From Cycas panzhihuaensis (Eukaryota > Cycadophyta): a DNA stretch of 64,000 nucleotides. A model generated the notes under the pieces. That model saw only the letters and a program-made list of their open reading frames with translations, was not told the DNA's origin and made no database searches. Where the stretch lies: contig CM041465.1 in NCBI GenBank assembly GCA_023213395.1, positions 25,551,741 to 25,615,740 of the forward strand, given 5' to 3'. The translations under genes and the position numbers were made by a program. This document shows, in pieces, positions 10,720-22,431 of this stretch (positions within the stretch are counted from its first letter, which is position 1; each line of letters begins with the position of its first letter).

Positions 10720-13700
10720 ATGGTAAGCACTACAAAGATAGAGATTGAAAAGTTCAATGGCCAGAACTTTGAGATGTGGAAGCTAAAGATAGAAGATATC
10801 CTTATCGAGAAGGATGACTGGATCGCTGTAGTAGAAACAAAGCCCACAACTATGGGTGATGAAGATTGGAAGAAGCTTGATCAAAAGGCAATCAATTTAA
10901 TAAGGTTATACCTTTCAGACATGGTGTTACTGAATGTTTCCATAAAGTCTATGACCAAAGATCTATGGAGAAAGTTAGAGGCTTTGTATCTGACAAAGTC
11001 CCTAGTTAACAAGCTATTTCTTTAGAAAAAGCTATATTCACTTAGGATGAGTGATGGAGATACAATTATAGATCATTTGACTACATTTAACACCATGGTG
11101 AGCCAACTTGTTTAAGTTGCAGTAATAATGTCTGAAGAAGACAAGTGTATTACCCTATTATGTTTACTTCCTAATTCCTAGGATAATCTAGTGATGACGA
11201 TTAGCAGCACGACTGCTACCACCCTGAAATTTGATGATGTTATTATTGCTCTGCTATCAGAAGAGACAAGGAGAAAATCTTTTGAGGATTATTCAAAAGA
11301 ATCATTAGTGGTGAGAGGTCAAATGTTGCATCGTGACCAATAAAGACCTAGGAACAAATGGCCAAAATCCATAGGAAAATCTAAATCTCTAGGTAGAGGA
11401 CCTTTGGTATGTTGGAGATGTGGGAAGGTTGGCCGTATGAAGAGCTAGTGTCGAGTCAAGGTTGAGAAGGGAAAGTCACCTGAAGATACTTCTTCCATAG
11501 TAACAAAAGCCTCTGATGAAGCTGATGGCGATATTTATTTGGTAACCTCAGGTAAGTTGTCAAATATTGAGTCTTGGTTCATTGACTCTGGTGCTTCACT
11601 TCATGTTACTCCCCATAGGGACTGGTTTTATGAATATATAAGGATTTATGGAGGTGAGGTATATCTTGGGGATCATTACCCATATAAAATTATGGGTCAT
11701 GGAAGGGTGAAGGTTTAATTTGGGGATGGAAGGGTTAAAACTATCCCTGATGTGAGTTATATTCCTGGTTTGCCTATGAGTCTGTTATCTATAAGTCAAT
11801 TGGATGATGTAGGAATAGAAGTGATCTTCAATAAATATGGTTACAAAATAGTTTGATAAGCATTGGTGTTAGCAAGAGGTGTCTGATTTGGAACACTATA
11901 CAAGCTTAATGCAAATATGGTGTGTGCTAGAAGTTATAGTCCAGTTATTATAGAAAGTAGCAATAATAAAGGCGGGACTCAAATATCAATTACTGGTAAC
12001 ATTATGTTGTGGCATCAATGACTAGGCCATATTAGAGAGAAAGTCCTCCATGATTTATTCTCCAAAGATATGGCCTAATACATCTCTCAAATTAATGGCT
12101 CCTTTAATTTTGATTTTTGTGATCATTGTGTATATGGAAAATAGAATTAGGTCAGTTTTCCTTCAAGTTCGAAGAGGGCAAAGGGTATTATGCAATTGGT
12201 GCACAATGATATTTTTGGACCTATTGATGTACTCTCATTAGGTGGGTCTAAATACTTTATCTTATTCATAGATAATTTCTCAAGGAAGACATGGTTATAC
12301 TTTCTTAAGTAGAAATCTGAAGTCTTCAGTAAATTCAAAGAATTTAAGGCCATGGTCAAGAATCAAAGTGACAGTCAGATCAAGGTACTAAGGACTGATA
12401 ATATAGATGAGTTTTGCTTAAAGGAATTTAAGCAGTTCTATAAGTAGTGTGCGATATCAAGGCAAAATAAAATTCCCTATACTCCACACCAAAATGGAGT
12501 TGCTGAAAGGATGAATAGGACCTTGCTAGAGAGATCGAGGAGTATGCTCAGTGCTGCTGGATTAGAGAAGAAATTCTAGGTGGAGGCTATGATGAAAACA
12601 AGCTAACTAATAAATAGATCACTAATAACTACCTTCGTATACAAAACACCTAAAGAAGTGTGGTCTAGTAAGAAACCATCTATTAGTCATATTAAAGTGT
12701 TTGGTTATGAAGCTTTTATGCATGCTCCTAAATAGCAAAGGGCTAAGCTTGATTTTAAAGCACAAAAGACTATTTTCATTGACTATGGTGATGGTGTTAA
12801 AGGGTATAAGCTTTATAACCTTGAAACACAAAAGGTTGTATATAGTTGTGATGTTGTATTTAGAGAGAAGTTCAAGTCTCTAAAGTAGGATGAAGAACCA
12901 AAGGAGGAACACTCTAAGAAGATAAGGGATGAAGATTCTACATCAAAATATGAGTCAACGGAAGAGGAAGAAATAGTTATAGAGGTAACTCAACCTCAAG
13001 AACCCCACATCTTGGGGAGATCAACTTGTGAGAGAAGACAACCTGATAGGTATATTCCTAAAGACTTTTGTCACTCTTCTTTTATTTTATCTACTGCAGA
13101 TGGTGATCTAGGTACTATTCAGGAGGCTCTAGAGTCAAAAGAGAGCCATCTCTAGAAGAAGACCATGCAGGAAGAAATGATGACCTTAAACAAAAATAAT
13201 ATGTAGGATTTGGTGGATCTGGCTAATGGTAGAAAACCTAATGATAATAAATGGATCTTCAAGAAGAAGTTTTGGGCAGATGGTACTATGGAAAAGTACA
13301 AAGCTTGCTTGGTAGCAAAGGGCTATTCCTAGGTCAAGGGAATAGATTTTGGTGAGGTATTTTCTTCTGTTATAAAATTTACTTCAATTAGATTTTTGTT
13401 AGGTGTAGCAGCTGCCTATAACCTTGAGGTGGATCAAATGGATGTGAAGACTACATTTCTTCATGATGACCTTGAGGAAGAAACTTATATGCTACAACCT
13501 GAAGGGTTTAAAGTTGCAGGAAGGGAGAATATGGTGTGCAAGTTGAGGAAGTTATTATACAGCTTGAAATATTTACCAAGGATGTAGTATTAAAAGTTTG
13601 ATTCACACATGTTGGTAGATGGATTTATGCATAGTAAAGTAGATCATTGTGTTTATTATAAGCAGGTTGGTGATCATTTTCTTATTTTGGCTTTATATGT

Positions 13701-14667
13701 TAATGACATACTTTTAGTTGGTAATAATAAAGGAATGAACCAACTTGTAAAAGACCAACTGGCATCTCACTTTGAGATGAAGGACCTTGGTTCTACACAT
13801 TTTATTTTGGGCATTGAGATTAAAAAGGATAGGAAGATTTGGCTTAGCAAAAGAAGGTATATTGAGACAATATTGAAACAGTTTAGGTTGTAGGATAGTA
13901 AACCAGTTAATGTTCCTCTTCCTGTTGGTTTAAAATTATCAATTGAATAATGCCCAAAGACTCACCAAAAAGTTGAAGACATGGTATTTATCCCTTATGC
14001 TAGTGTTGTTGGTAGCCTGATGTATGTGATGGTTTGAACTTGACCAGACATTGGCCATGCAGTGGGAGTAGTTAACAGGTATATGTCAAATCCACGTAGG
14101 GAGCATTAGGTGGTTGTGAAAAGGATTTTTAGGTATCTACGAGGTACATCAGACTATGGAATTTACTATCAAGGAGATTCCATGGAGAGTAGAATAATGA
14201 ACCTAATAGGTTTTGTTGATGTTGATTGGGCTAGAGATCTTGATATCAGAAGATCTATAGACAGGTATGTTTTTACCCTTTGTGGTGGCACAGTCAACTA
14301 GATGAGTAAAAGATAGCAAGTTATAGAACTTTCTAGCATAGAAGCAGAGTATATGGTAGCTACTCATGCATGAAAGGAAGCGATTTGGTTACAGAGACTA
14401 TGCATAGATATTGGCTTTAAGCAAGATGCTGTGAGGATAGATTATGATAAGTGCTACCTAGTAAAGAATCCTATTTTTCATGCTTGGTCGAAGCATATTG
14501 ATGTGTAGTTCCATTTAGTGAGGGAAATGGTTCAAAATCACAAGGTAGACTTGTAGAAAATTACTACACAAGAGAATGCTATAGACTTATTGACTAAGGT
14601 TATTAGTACAGAGAAATTTAAATGGTGTAGAATTGCAATGGGTGTTTATGATTTTGGCATTCAGTAG
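10720..14667 (+). pseudogene. Copia-2 gag-pol polyprotein, degraded
   Basis: One long frame with about twenty stops, starting ATG at 10720. Gag opens with IEIEKFNGQNFEMWK. A zinc knuckle near 11410 reads CWRCGKVGRMKS-stop-C, so both its His and its spacing codon are damaged. The protease has WFIDSGAS (about 11575). The integrase zinc region and core follow (about 12000-12560), with KVLRTDN and NGVAERMNRTLLE. RT lies at about 13190-13900, including LGVAAAYNLEVDQMDVKTTFLH and an ALYVNDILL active-site variant of YVDD. RNase H lies at about 14100-14667 with EAEYM. The gene resembles Tnt1/Tork-type copia elements. Stops such as TAG in CHG context suggest methylation-driven decay. Confidence 0.88.
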
Positions 14668-14700
14668 TTGTGTATGTAGGTTTTCTTGTAAAGTGTTCAA

Positions 14701-14712
14701 CAAGTGGGAGAT
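14701..14712 (+). other. Copia-2 polypurine tract
   Basis: CAAGTGGGAGAT runs straight into the 3' LTR start TGTTAAATATG. Confidence 0.85.
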
Positions 14713-15181
14713 TGTTAAATATGTTGAATACTTTGCAAGTATTACATAGGTATAGACATTATAGTCGAGACCCTTTGTGGGGTTTAGGGGCCTGTTGTAG
14801 GGCCCCCAAGTGAGGGTTTAGGGGTGGGAGTCCCAGAAAATTTTTTTTAGGTGTCTTATAGAGGTCTTTTTCAACTCAATGGTTTATGCCCATTGTATTG
14901 TAAAACTACAAGGCCTTATTTTATAATGTTGTGTCTATATATTCTTATATAATGACACATGTAATATGATGAGGAAGGTAATGGTTGTGGATAAGTCAAG
15001 GAGATGAGTTGGGTTTCATCTCTATAATTCTTTAGTTGTTGCTCAAATTAATAAAAGGTCTATGCTTAGACTTGAATCTCTTGGTGTTCTTTGTTGAGTG
15101 TTTGATTTATTTATGTTATTTATTCTTTGCATGCTTTAGAGTTCTGTTATCACATTGCTTCTCAGTTATATTTTCTCTTCA
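14713..15181 (+). repeat. Copia-2 3' LTR
   Basis: 469 bp, TGTTAAATATGTTGAA to CTCTTCA. It is about 30 bases shorter than the left LTR because of the G-run block. Confidence 0.9.
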
Positions 15182-15186
15182 CCTCT
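15182..15186. other. Copia-2 target-site duplication, right copy
   Basis: CCTCT, identical to 10129-10133. Confidence 0.9.
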
Positions 15187-16134
15187 TAAGCTCTAATCTT
15201 TCCAATATGAAAATCTAATAGGCTCCATTAGTTAAATATTCAATTATAAAGAGAGGTCTTATCCATTTAGGAGAAAATTTATGTTGCCTATTATGTAAAT
15301 ATTCCAAATTTAAAACTTTATCACTAATGTTAAACTTCTTGGATCTAATCTGCCTATCATGGGTAGCTTGGACCCTAGCCTTAGACACCATATTATTTTG
15401 TAAGGCCTACAAGCGAGTTTTGTCTAACTTTTCTAACTCTAAAATATGGGCTTCCCTTTGAAATTATTTATTAGTAAATTCCCTTAATGAGACATGTAGA
15501 GAAGGAATTTCAACTTCTAATGGTAAAACAACTTCAACACCATAAATAAATGAAAATGGTATCATACCTGTGGCATTTCTGATGGAGGTCCTATAGGCCC
15601 ACAATTCTAGAAATAACTAGGAGTGCCAATCCTTGTGAGAAGTAGCAACAGTCTTAGCTAGAATCTTAGCTAAGATCTTGTTAAATACTTCTACCTGGCC
15701 ATTCACCTGAGGATGATACATGGTGGATACTCTATGGGTGATATAAAACTTATTACATAACTCACTGACATAAGGATTACAAAACAAGGTTCTGTTGTCA
15801 GTAATAATAACATCCAATATCCCAAATCTACAGATAACATATTAAAATATAAAGGCAATGACAATCTTTCTAGTAGGAAAATCTAATGGGATAACTTCAC
15901 TTCATTTCATAAAATATTAAGTCACTATCAGAATGAATTTATGACCATTTGAAGATGCTAGAAAGATCTGCCTAATGAGATGAAGACCCTTTGGGAGAAG
16001 GGCCAAGGTAAAACTATTGATTTAATTTATTGCATAGGTTAATGTATTAAAGTTGTATATGATTGGTATTTTTGGCACTTTTGAATATAAGAGTAAGCAT
16101 CCTTAAATAAGGTGGGCCAATAATTGTTAAGAGG

Positions 16135-16801
16135 ACAAGGTCACAATAACCTAAAACTGCCACCAAGATCTAAACTATTTTGTAACTAGTTACAAGAATC
16201 AAAACTGAAATTTAACATGCAAGTTCTTAAACTAGAGATAATATAATAAAATGAATAAGAAATCCAAAGCATCACATATACACCTAATATAATATGGTAA
16301 AACCCTAATAGTATTCTAGGGAAACATTCATACAGGAAAGGTATCAATCATTATTATCAAAGAATGGAGAAATGTATACAATCTGTAGCAGAATACTCAT
16401 AGCAACAATAACTAACTGCCCAACTATTCACAATACATCAAACACCATCAACATAATGAAAAAACACCCTAAATCAGGCTATATGAGAGAGTCATACAAG
16501 GCACAAATCTCAATCATAGAATCTAGTGTATTTTGAGTGAACGATCCCATTTCTCTTTACAATCTAGTATGCTTTTCAGTGCCAGCCTTTTGGGTTGGGG
16601 GCTATCACCCTTGAACCCCCTCTTTGTAGGGGGTGTTCCAATGCCCCTCACACATTCACCCCCCCACCCCCCCTCCCCCCCCTGGACTAAGGGGGGACTC
16701 TCACCCCCTATGGAACCCACTGTGGAAGTTTGGGAGGGAAACTGCACTGCCGACCTATCAAAACGTTAGCCTCCAAAACATTGTTGTCATATTATCTAAT
16801 A
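16135..16801 (-). repeat. Copia-3 3' LTR
   Basis: In plus orientation it starts TGTTAAGAGG and ends CTAATA, a decayed CTAACA. On the minus strand AAGGTAGAGAT precedes it as a polypurine tract. It includes a 14-bp perfect palindrome TGTAACTAGTTACA (16181-16194) and an extreme C-run block (16659-16682). The length is 667 bp. The partner LTR is outside the window, so the ends rest on homology breaks and terminal bases. Confidence 0.7.
16659..16682 (-). other. G-quadruplex-like block in Copia-3 LTR
   Basis: C7-A-C7-T-C8 on the plus strand, hence G8-A-G7-T-G7 on the sense (minus) strand of the element. Further G5-G6 runs lie within 60 bases. Confidence 0.75.
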
Positions 16802-16849
16802 ATCTCTACCTTGATGATAATTTACCTAATACCTTTCCTGGACCATTCA

Positions 16850-18583
16850 TCACCTTTTTTGTAATCCAAGAGAAGTTAAACACGATTTGAACTTCTCTAA
16901 TAGTACTGGTTTTGTGAACATATTAGCACAATTCTATTTTATATTAACCTTCTCAAGTGCCACTCTAACTACTTCTACAACCTATCTAATAAAATGCTAC
17001 TTAAGAGCAATATATTTTTTCCTACTATAATAAGCTAGATTCTTTGCTAAGTAAATGGCACTTTGACTTATCACAAAATAACTTTACCTTTTCTTGTTTC
17101 CTTTTAAGCTTAACCAATAGACCCTACAACTAGATTACTTCTTTACAAGCATGTGGTATAACAACATATTCAACTTCTGTAGTCGATAATGTAATTGTGC
17201 TATATAATTTTGACATCCAACTAACTAGACATTTGCAAGAGTAAATACATAACTTGAAGTAGATCTTCTCTTATCTAAATCTCCTATAAAGTCTAAATCA
17301 ACATATCCATAAACTTGATTATCTATACCTCTAAAGGTGATGCAATAGTCACTTGTGCCTCTCAAATACTGAAGCACCCATTTCATTGTACCCAATGCTC
17401 CTTTTTTGGATTTGCCATAAACCTACTAACTATACCAACTGCATGTGAAATGTCAAGTCTTGTACATACCATGGAATACATCAAACTTCCTACTACACTG
17501 GCATAAGCCACATAAGATATATAATCCTTTTCTTCTTCATTACTAGGACTCATACTCAAAGAAAGCTTGAAATGAGAAGTCAATGGGATTCTCATTGGTT
17601 TCACATTTGCTATACCAAACCTAGTTAGCACATTCTCCACATATTTCTACTGTGATAACCATAACTTACCATTTTTCCTGTCTTTATGTATGTCCATACC
17701 TAAGATTTATTTTGCATCTTCTAGATCCTTCATATCAAAAGTCCCAGCTAATTAAGCCTTTAACTTATTGATATCTTCCATACTCTTGCTTGCAACTAGC
17801 ATGTCATCAACATATAATACCAAGATAATGAATAAGCCATTGTCTAAGAATTTAAACTAGACACAATGATCATACTCACTTCTTTTAAAATTTTGGCTCT
17901 CTATGAAGGCATTAAACTTCTTATACCATTGCCTAGGTGATTGCTTCAGGCCATACAATGATTTCCTGAGCCTACAAATAAGTCCTTTCCTATCATTCTA
18001 TACAAACCCTTCTAATTGATCCATATAGATCTCCTCATCTAAATATCCATGTAGAAAAGTTATTTTTATATATAATTACTCCAACTCCAAATCAAGAGAA
18101 TCTACCAATGCTAACAGAATTCAAATTGAAACAAGTTTGATAATTAGTGAAAATGTCTCATGAAAGTCAATATCTATTTTCTGTGCAAAGCCTTTAACCA
18201 CCAGTCTTGCCCTATATTTATCGACCATTCCATCAACATCTATTTTCTATTTGAAAACCCACCTATAACCAATAGTCTTCCTGCCATGTGGAAGTTCTGC
18301 CAAGTTCCATGAATTGTTTTTCTTCAAAGCATCTATCTCTTCCTACATAGCCCTCTTCCACTTCTCACTAGAGATATCATCTATTATTTCTTGATAGCAT
18401 GTAGGCTCACCATCATTAGAAACCAAAACAATAGAAATATAAGGGTTGTCCATGTTAGGTGGATGACTAACTCTTATAGATCTTCTAACAGTTAGTGGAG
18501 GAGTATCCATATACTCTTGTAAATCTATTACTGATTTATCTTGAGAAAGATGTTCCTACTCTTCTATTTCTAAAGATGGTTGG
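16850..18583 (-). pseudogene. Copia-3 RT and RNase H, degraded
   Basis: The minus strand reads through RT from about 18400 (WNLAELPHGRK, RWVFK) to an intact-looking VLYVDDMLVAS active site near 17830, then KYVENVLTRFG and the 17640-17383 stretch with SLMYSMVCTRLDISHAVG, which marks the RT to RNase H connection. RNase H continues with YVDLDFIGDLDKRRSTS to a stop at 16850-16852. Many stops break it. This is a Tnt1/Tork-like copia. The N-terminal half (gag, protease, integrase) is not present because Tat-2 interrupts at 18584. Confidence 0.8.
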
Positions 18584-20585
18584 TGGAATCGCATCTATGG
18601 GATGGTGTTCTATGCTTAGAAGGGTATAATGAACTACAGTGTGGTTGGCTATAAATGGGACCTTATCAACAAGAAAGAACACCATGCAGGATGTCTGTGC
18701 ACCAAAGCACAGATTCAGGACCCACGGATGGTGCTCAATTGCCTTAGGGCAATCTTTAGGAGAGGACGCAAGGTGAGGCCTTGGGTCATCCCAAAAGAAG
18801 AGGCCCTCCTATCCCTTGGATGGCTGGGAAGAGGAAGAGGGACTCTAAGGAGTCGCGCCTTCTCACTGAAGGGAAAAGGCAACGTGTGAGAGAATGTGTG
18901 AAATATAGTATCCTACGTGTAGACTAGATGGGGGGTAAGGAATGAGTGACTCACACCCAAAACCTATCTACATGTGGTATAAACAACTATAAAAATGATG
19001 CACAAATGCAAGGATGGGTTCTTTTTCCTTTTTCATTTCCTATGTGTTTTTAGCATGCGACATATACGTAAAAGAAACACTACGAAAAAGGACAAAAAAG
19101 GGGTTAAGGAATACCTGGAAATAGTAGCGTGGTTGGGATGTTGCGATCTTCTGCTCTTTATGCGCTCGCCCACTCAAACTTACCACGCAGGTGAGAGGCT
19201 AGCTGACGATGGTTACCGTGAGTGGACGAGGGGCTACCTTACCTTTCCCAACCATGTGAAAGTAAAGCAATGCAAAGAGCAATGAAAGAAAACGAAAATA
19301 CTACTAACCAAAGGCTAACCTGTTAAGAAGTTCACCTCCTTCATATTTCTGTTACCATAAACCTGTCAAGCATAAAACAAGAGTTTCTCCCTCTCAGAAG
19401 AGGGGGCTGCTATATATGCCTAGTATATCTATATGAATACAAGAAACTGATAATAAATCAAGTTAAAGAAATATAACATTTTACTCCAAAAACTCCAAGC
19501 AAGACTCAAACCAAAGCAATACCAAACAGTGACCAAGATTAAGAAGTTAGCCTTGGAATAGCCAACTCACCTACAAGTACCTCCATGCAGCCTTAAAGGG
19601 GGGAAAAACAAAGTGTAATGGATATATGGGACTATAAACAATGAATAAATAAACTAGTAGGAAGGTGTACAAATAAACCCAAGAGACGAAGTACTATGGA
19701 CAATAAATCATTAGGTTGGGATAAGTTAAGGGTCACAAACCAACCGGGACATGGATATTGAGAACTTGTTTATCCTGTGGAAGGAGAACTAAAGCCAGAG
19801 AGTAGATCCTGTGGAAGTTTTGGAGAGAGAGTTGGAGTAGAGCCTAAAAAAATAAATGAAGAAGAGAGACAAATGGTTTTCTTTTTGGGTTTTATATTCT
19901 CCCTAACCCTAAATGAGCATTTAGGGTTACAAAGGGGATGAGTATGTGAGGATGCCATGTGGAAGTTCTGTGAAAAGAGTGGGAATTACCGTGGCTATTT
20001 AAAAAAATGAAGTTAAACAGTCACACCATGGCAAAGATCGTGGTACCACAACAAACCTCGTGGTACCATTAAGTTTATAACGGTGCAGGCCTGAAACTCA
20101 AAACTAAGGTAGAAACAAGGCATAGGATCAACCGATGGGGTATGCTGAGGCTGGCTAGGCTAGGAACTCCTCCCCAGGTGGCTGACAAGTGGCCAAAAGA
20201 AAGAAATGAGTCTCAATAGGGGGTCCTATCACACTTAGAAAGGTATTCAAAGTAGAGACAAGATTGTTATCATGAACGGAACATGACTGACAATGATGTT
20301 TGGGGAGTTGTGGAGGTGTTATGGGTAGCTGAATGCCATATGGGGTGTATGACTCTCTAAGGAGTGCCCCATGGTGGGTCGTCATAGGCTGAATGGTGCA
20401 CAGTAGGTACAAGTAATGTGATCAAGCAAGAAAGTAATGCGATCACACAAATGATAAACAAGCATATGTCAAACAATACACTAAGTAACCTTGACCAAGC
20501 AAAAGTGAGGATAGGAGTGAGAAATATATACCTGAGCTTACCTGAGTCGACTCATCTCAAATCTATTCCCAATAGCTGGAAAACA
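18584..20585 (-). repeat. Tat-2 3' LTR
   Basis: About 2.0 kb, recognisably related to the 2.6-kb LTRs of Tat-4 but shorter and strongly diverged. The right edge TGGAAAACA corresponds to the TGTTTCC start of other Tat LTRs on the minus strand. The left edge TGGAATCGCATCTA matches TGGACGGGCATCTA of Tat-4. It carries two GTGGTACCA boxes near 20040-20066. Short frames within it are not conserved as coding. Confidence 0.65.
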
Positions 20586-20602
20586 CTACCTCCTTAGTAG
20601 CA
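20586..20602 (-). other. Tat-2 polypurine tract
   Basis: On the minus strand CTACTAAGGAGGTAG precedes the LTR start TGTTTTCC. Tat-3 has CTACCAAGGCGGCAG and Tat-4 GCTAAGGCGA at the same place, so Tat-2 keeps the most purine-rich form. Confidence 0.6.
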
Positions 20603-20939
20603 AAGCCTCACTGCTCAGAAGCGTGGTGTGATGGTGAATGCTAGCAACCAAAAAACTGTTAGTAGCACATGCATATATATATATATAAATCATGAATAGC
20701 ATATGGACTAAGGGTGTCGGCGAGTGTCATGGCGAAATGTGTGGACAAGGGAGATGGAGATGAGGACAACATAGGGGCTGCCTATGTGCCATCTGAAAGT
20801 CAACCTATAGATGAAGGGAATGAAAGAGGGGGATACCCTTATTACCGAAATGCAATGAGCAATGTGAGGGTACCCAATAGACTAAGTAAACCAGCTGGGA
20901 GAACGGTGGCCAGAGACTTGGGCAACGGGCATGCCAGTA

Positions 20940-21376
20940 AGTCTCTCAAAGGCAATCGCTGAGAAGAGGGAGGCGACGCTCAAGGATGAGGCAAATGAGG
21001 TCATGCCTTGATTGAGGGCCTGTGGAATATGGTGAACATCAACAGACTGGAAGCGAGCCAATAGTGACCTTGCAGTCGACACTAGGGCTCTCAAGCATGG
21101 GCACCGCACCTAGTAAACCTCGGTGAGATGAGACACCACCACTTGGGAGTCGCAAAGAAGGATGATGGGTCTATGATGGAAATGCCATGCATCAGTGAGG
21201 GATTCAATAACGATCGTGTACTCAGCTTCATTATTGGTTACCTCAGGGAGGAAGATACTAAAGCACAGATAGTCATACCTGAAAGAGTCACGAGGTATCC
21301 ACGCGATGGTAGAAGGGCCAGGATTGCCACAGCTTCCGCCATCGGTGAAAATGGAAAGAGCCATGAGTGAGAATGA
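20940..21376 (-). pseudogene. Second (Tat-type) RNase H, Tat-2
   Basis: Minus-strand frame from ATG at 21376 with SIFTDGGSCGNPGPS, NNEAEYTIVIESL and LLCDSQVVVSHL, so the first three catalytic acidic segments are kept. A TAG at 21110-21112 sits where relatives have CAG. The final ALNAEADSLV segment is altered to ALNQGM, so the last Asp is gone. The protein would remove RNA from RNA:DNA hybrids during element replication, beside the RNase H domain inside pol. It faces the antisense PMD gene across a spacer of about 0.5 kb to the TATA box at 21905. Confidence 0.8.
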
Positions 21377-21904
21377 CTTCTCTACTAAAATAAGTGCAAT
21401 GAAACTGGTGAGAGAGACAAGAAGAGGACTTTGTATCGCTAGTAATGGTGGCTGCCAAGGGGTACGAAGGCCTGACAATGAGGCGACCTAAAGGCAGGAA
21501 AGGCTACCCCACCAATGGGGAAGAAAATAATGAAAAAAGGGCTCTAGGGCACCTGAAATGGTTTAAAGAAGCATAAAGGGGTGCCCAGCCAGAGGGGACA
21601 CTCCCTATGGGAGTGCCAAGAGCAAAAAAGGGTTGCAAAAATGAATCCAGGCTGGCAAAAGGAGTCGAATAAGTATAAACTCAGGCATGCACGGGAGTGG
21701 CACGCAAAATGAGACAAAAAGGGGCTTCAATAAAAATGAGCCGCTTAGGGTGTCATTAATGCACTAAAGAAAAAGGGTTGAAAGGAGACCATGGAGAAAA
21801 TAATAGGAACTAGTCCAGAAGGTAATGTTGGCAAGGGCGAAAAAGCGATCTTGAAGGCTACCTTAGGGGCAAAAAAGGAAGAAGTACCCAATGGGGGCCC
21901 CGCT

Positions 21905-21913
21905 TATATAAGG
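21905..21913 (+). promoter_or_regulatory. Antisense promoter TATA box, Tat-2 PMD gene
   Basis: TATATAAGG, with TTCATTTTCAC beginning 30 bases downstream (21935-21945), the spacing expected between TATA and start site. The same pair occurs in Tat-4 and Tat-3 upstream of the same gene. Confidence 0.7.
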
Positions 21914-22354
21914 AAAACATGAAATGAAAAGGATTTCATTTTCACGAGCTCTCGTATGAAATCCAGAGCTCGTCCTTTACGCAGCGAAGCACTACCTAAC
22001 TTTCAGGACACGCCACGGGAGATCCAACCATTAGATCAGAGTGAGGAGCCAGCAAGAGTGATCGGGGGATCGGGATGGTGACCGTGTGACCAGATCTAGT
22101 GAGTGGATTGCCAAACCCAACCCAAAATTGCATTTTGAATTTTAGTGTTTTTTATGAGTTTTTTTGAGCTTTTTGGGCCCCATAAAGGTGAGAAGCCACC
22201 TCCCAAGGTCTGAATTAGACTCGAAGAGGGGTGGGACTGGGGCATTAGGCAGCCCTGGTCCCCGTGGGCCTAATTGTGGCCCACCCAAAGGAAAAAATTT
22301 TAGTTTTTAGGGTTGAGAACCCTTCCTTTAGGGGGGTGACATTCGCACCACGGC

Positions 22355-22378
22355 AAAGATCACGGTGCCGCAATCTTT
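22355..22378. promoter_or_regulatory. Palindrome 1 in PMD intron 1, Tat-2
   Basis: AAAGAT and ATCTTT arms enclose CACGGTGCCGCA. Equivalent palindromes lie at 47700-47723 (Tat-4) and 60079-60096 (Tat-3). Confidence 0.55.
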
Positions 22379-22405
22379 TCCATGAGGCGATCGCCTCACC
22401 CCGTC

Positions 22406-22431
22406 TAAACTTTACGGTACCACAGAGTTTA
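22406..22431. promoter_or_regulatory. Palindrome 2 (CGGTACCA centre), Tat-2
   Basis: Arms TAAACTTTA and CAGAGTTTA around CGGTACCA pair at 7 of 9 positions plus one G-T. The centre is identical in Tat-3 and Tat-4. Confidence 0.6.

Larger units (their letters stand above)
10134..15181 (+). mobile_element. Copia-2, complete but dead Ty1/copia element
   Basis: A plus-strand 5.0-kb element with a 500-bp left LTR and a 469-bp right LTR, and a perfect CCTCT duplication. The primer site TGGTATTAGAGC (10636-10647) and the purine tract CAAGTGGGAGAT (14701-14712) are in place. It sits inside the integrase tail of Tat-1: the reading frame of Tat-1 resumes after removing the element and one duplication. 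Gag-pol carries many TAG/TGA stops. Confidence 0.93.
10090..16134 (-). pseudogene. Tat-1 integrase and pol C-terminus, split by Copia-2
   Basis: Two minus-strand pieces, 16134-15182 and 10128-10090, read as one gypsy integrase once Copia-2 is ignored. The first starts at a YWPTLFKDA-like segment, continues through a catalytic-core part with VIITDN (15817-15617) and VNGQVEVFN, and then a GPY/F-like tail with LEYLHNR and NGAY. The second ends RPINSQYLRGFYA followed by a stop at 10090-10092. The tail matches FLKKFYA at the end of Tat-3 pol. The element would insert its cDNA into chromosomes; several stops make it dead. Copia-3 cuts it at 16134, and the RT and protease parts must lie beyond the window on the right. 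Confidence 0.8.
16135..18583 (-). mobile_element. Copia-3, 3' part of a Ty1/copia element
   Basis: Minus-strand element with its 3' LTR at 16135-16801 and pol at 16850-18583. Its 5' part is displaced beyond the right end of the window by the insertion of Tat-2 at 18584. Its left end falls exactly where Tat-1 integrase homology stops. The LTR ends TGTTA/TAACA form the usual short inverted repeat. Confidence 0.8.

Noticed and set aside
18629-18889. 86-codon frame at the left end of the Tat-2 LTR
   Set aside because: The region aligns with noncoding LTR ends of Tat-4 and the frame is not kept there.
20670-20688. Short AT dinucleotide run
   Set aside because: A simple repeat too short to be informative.
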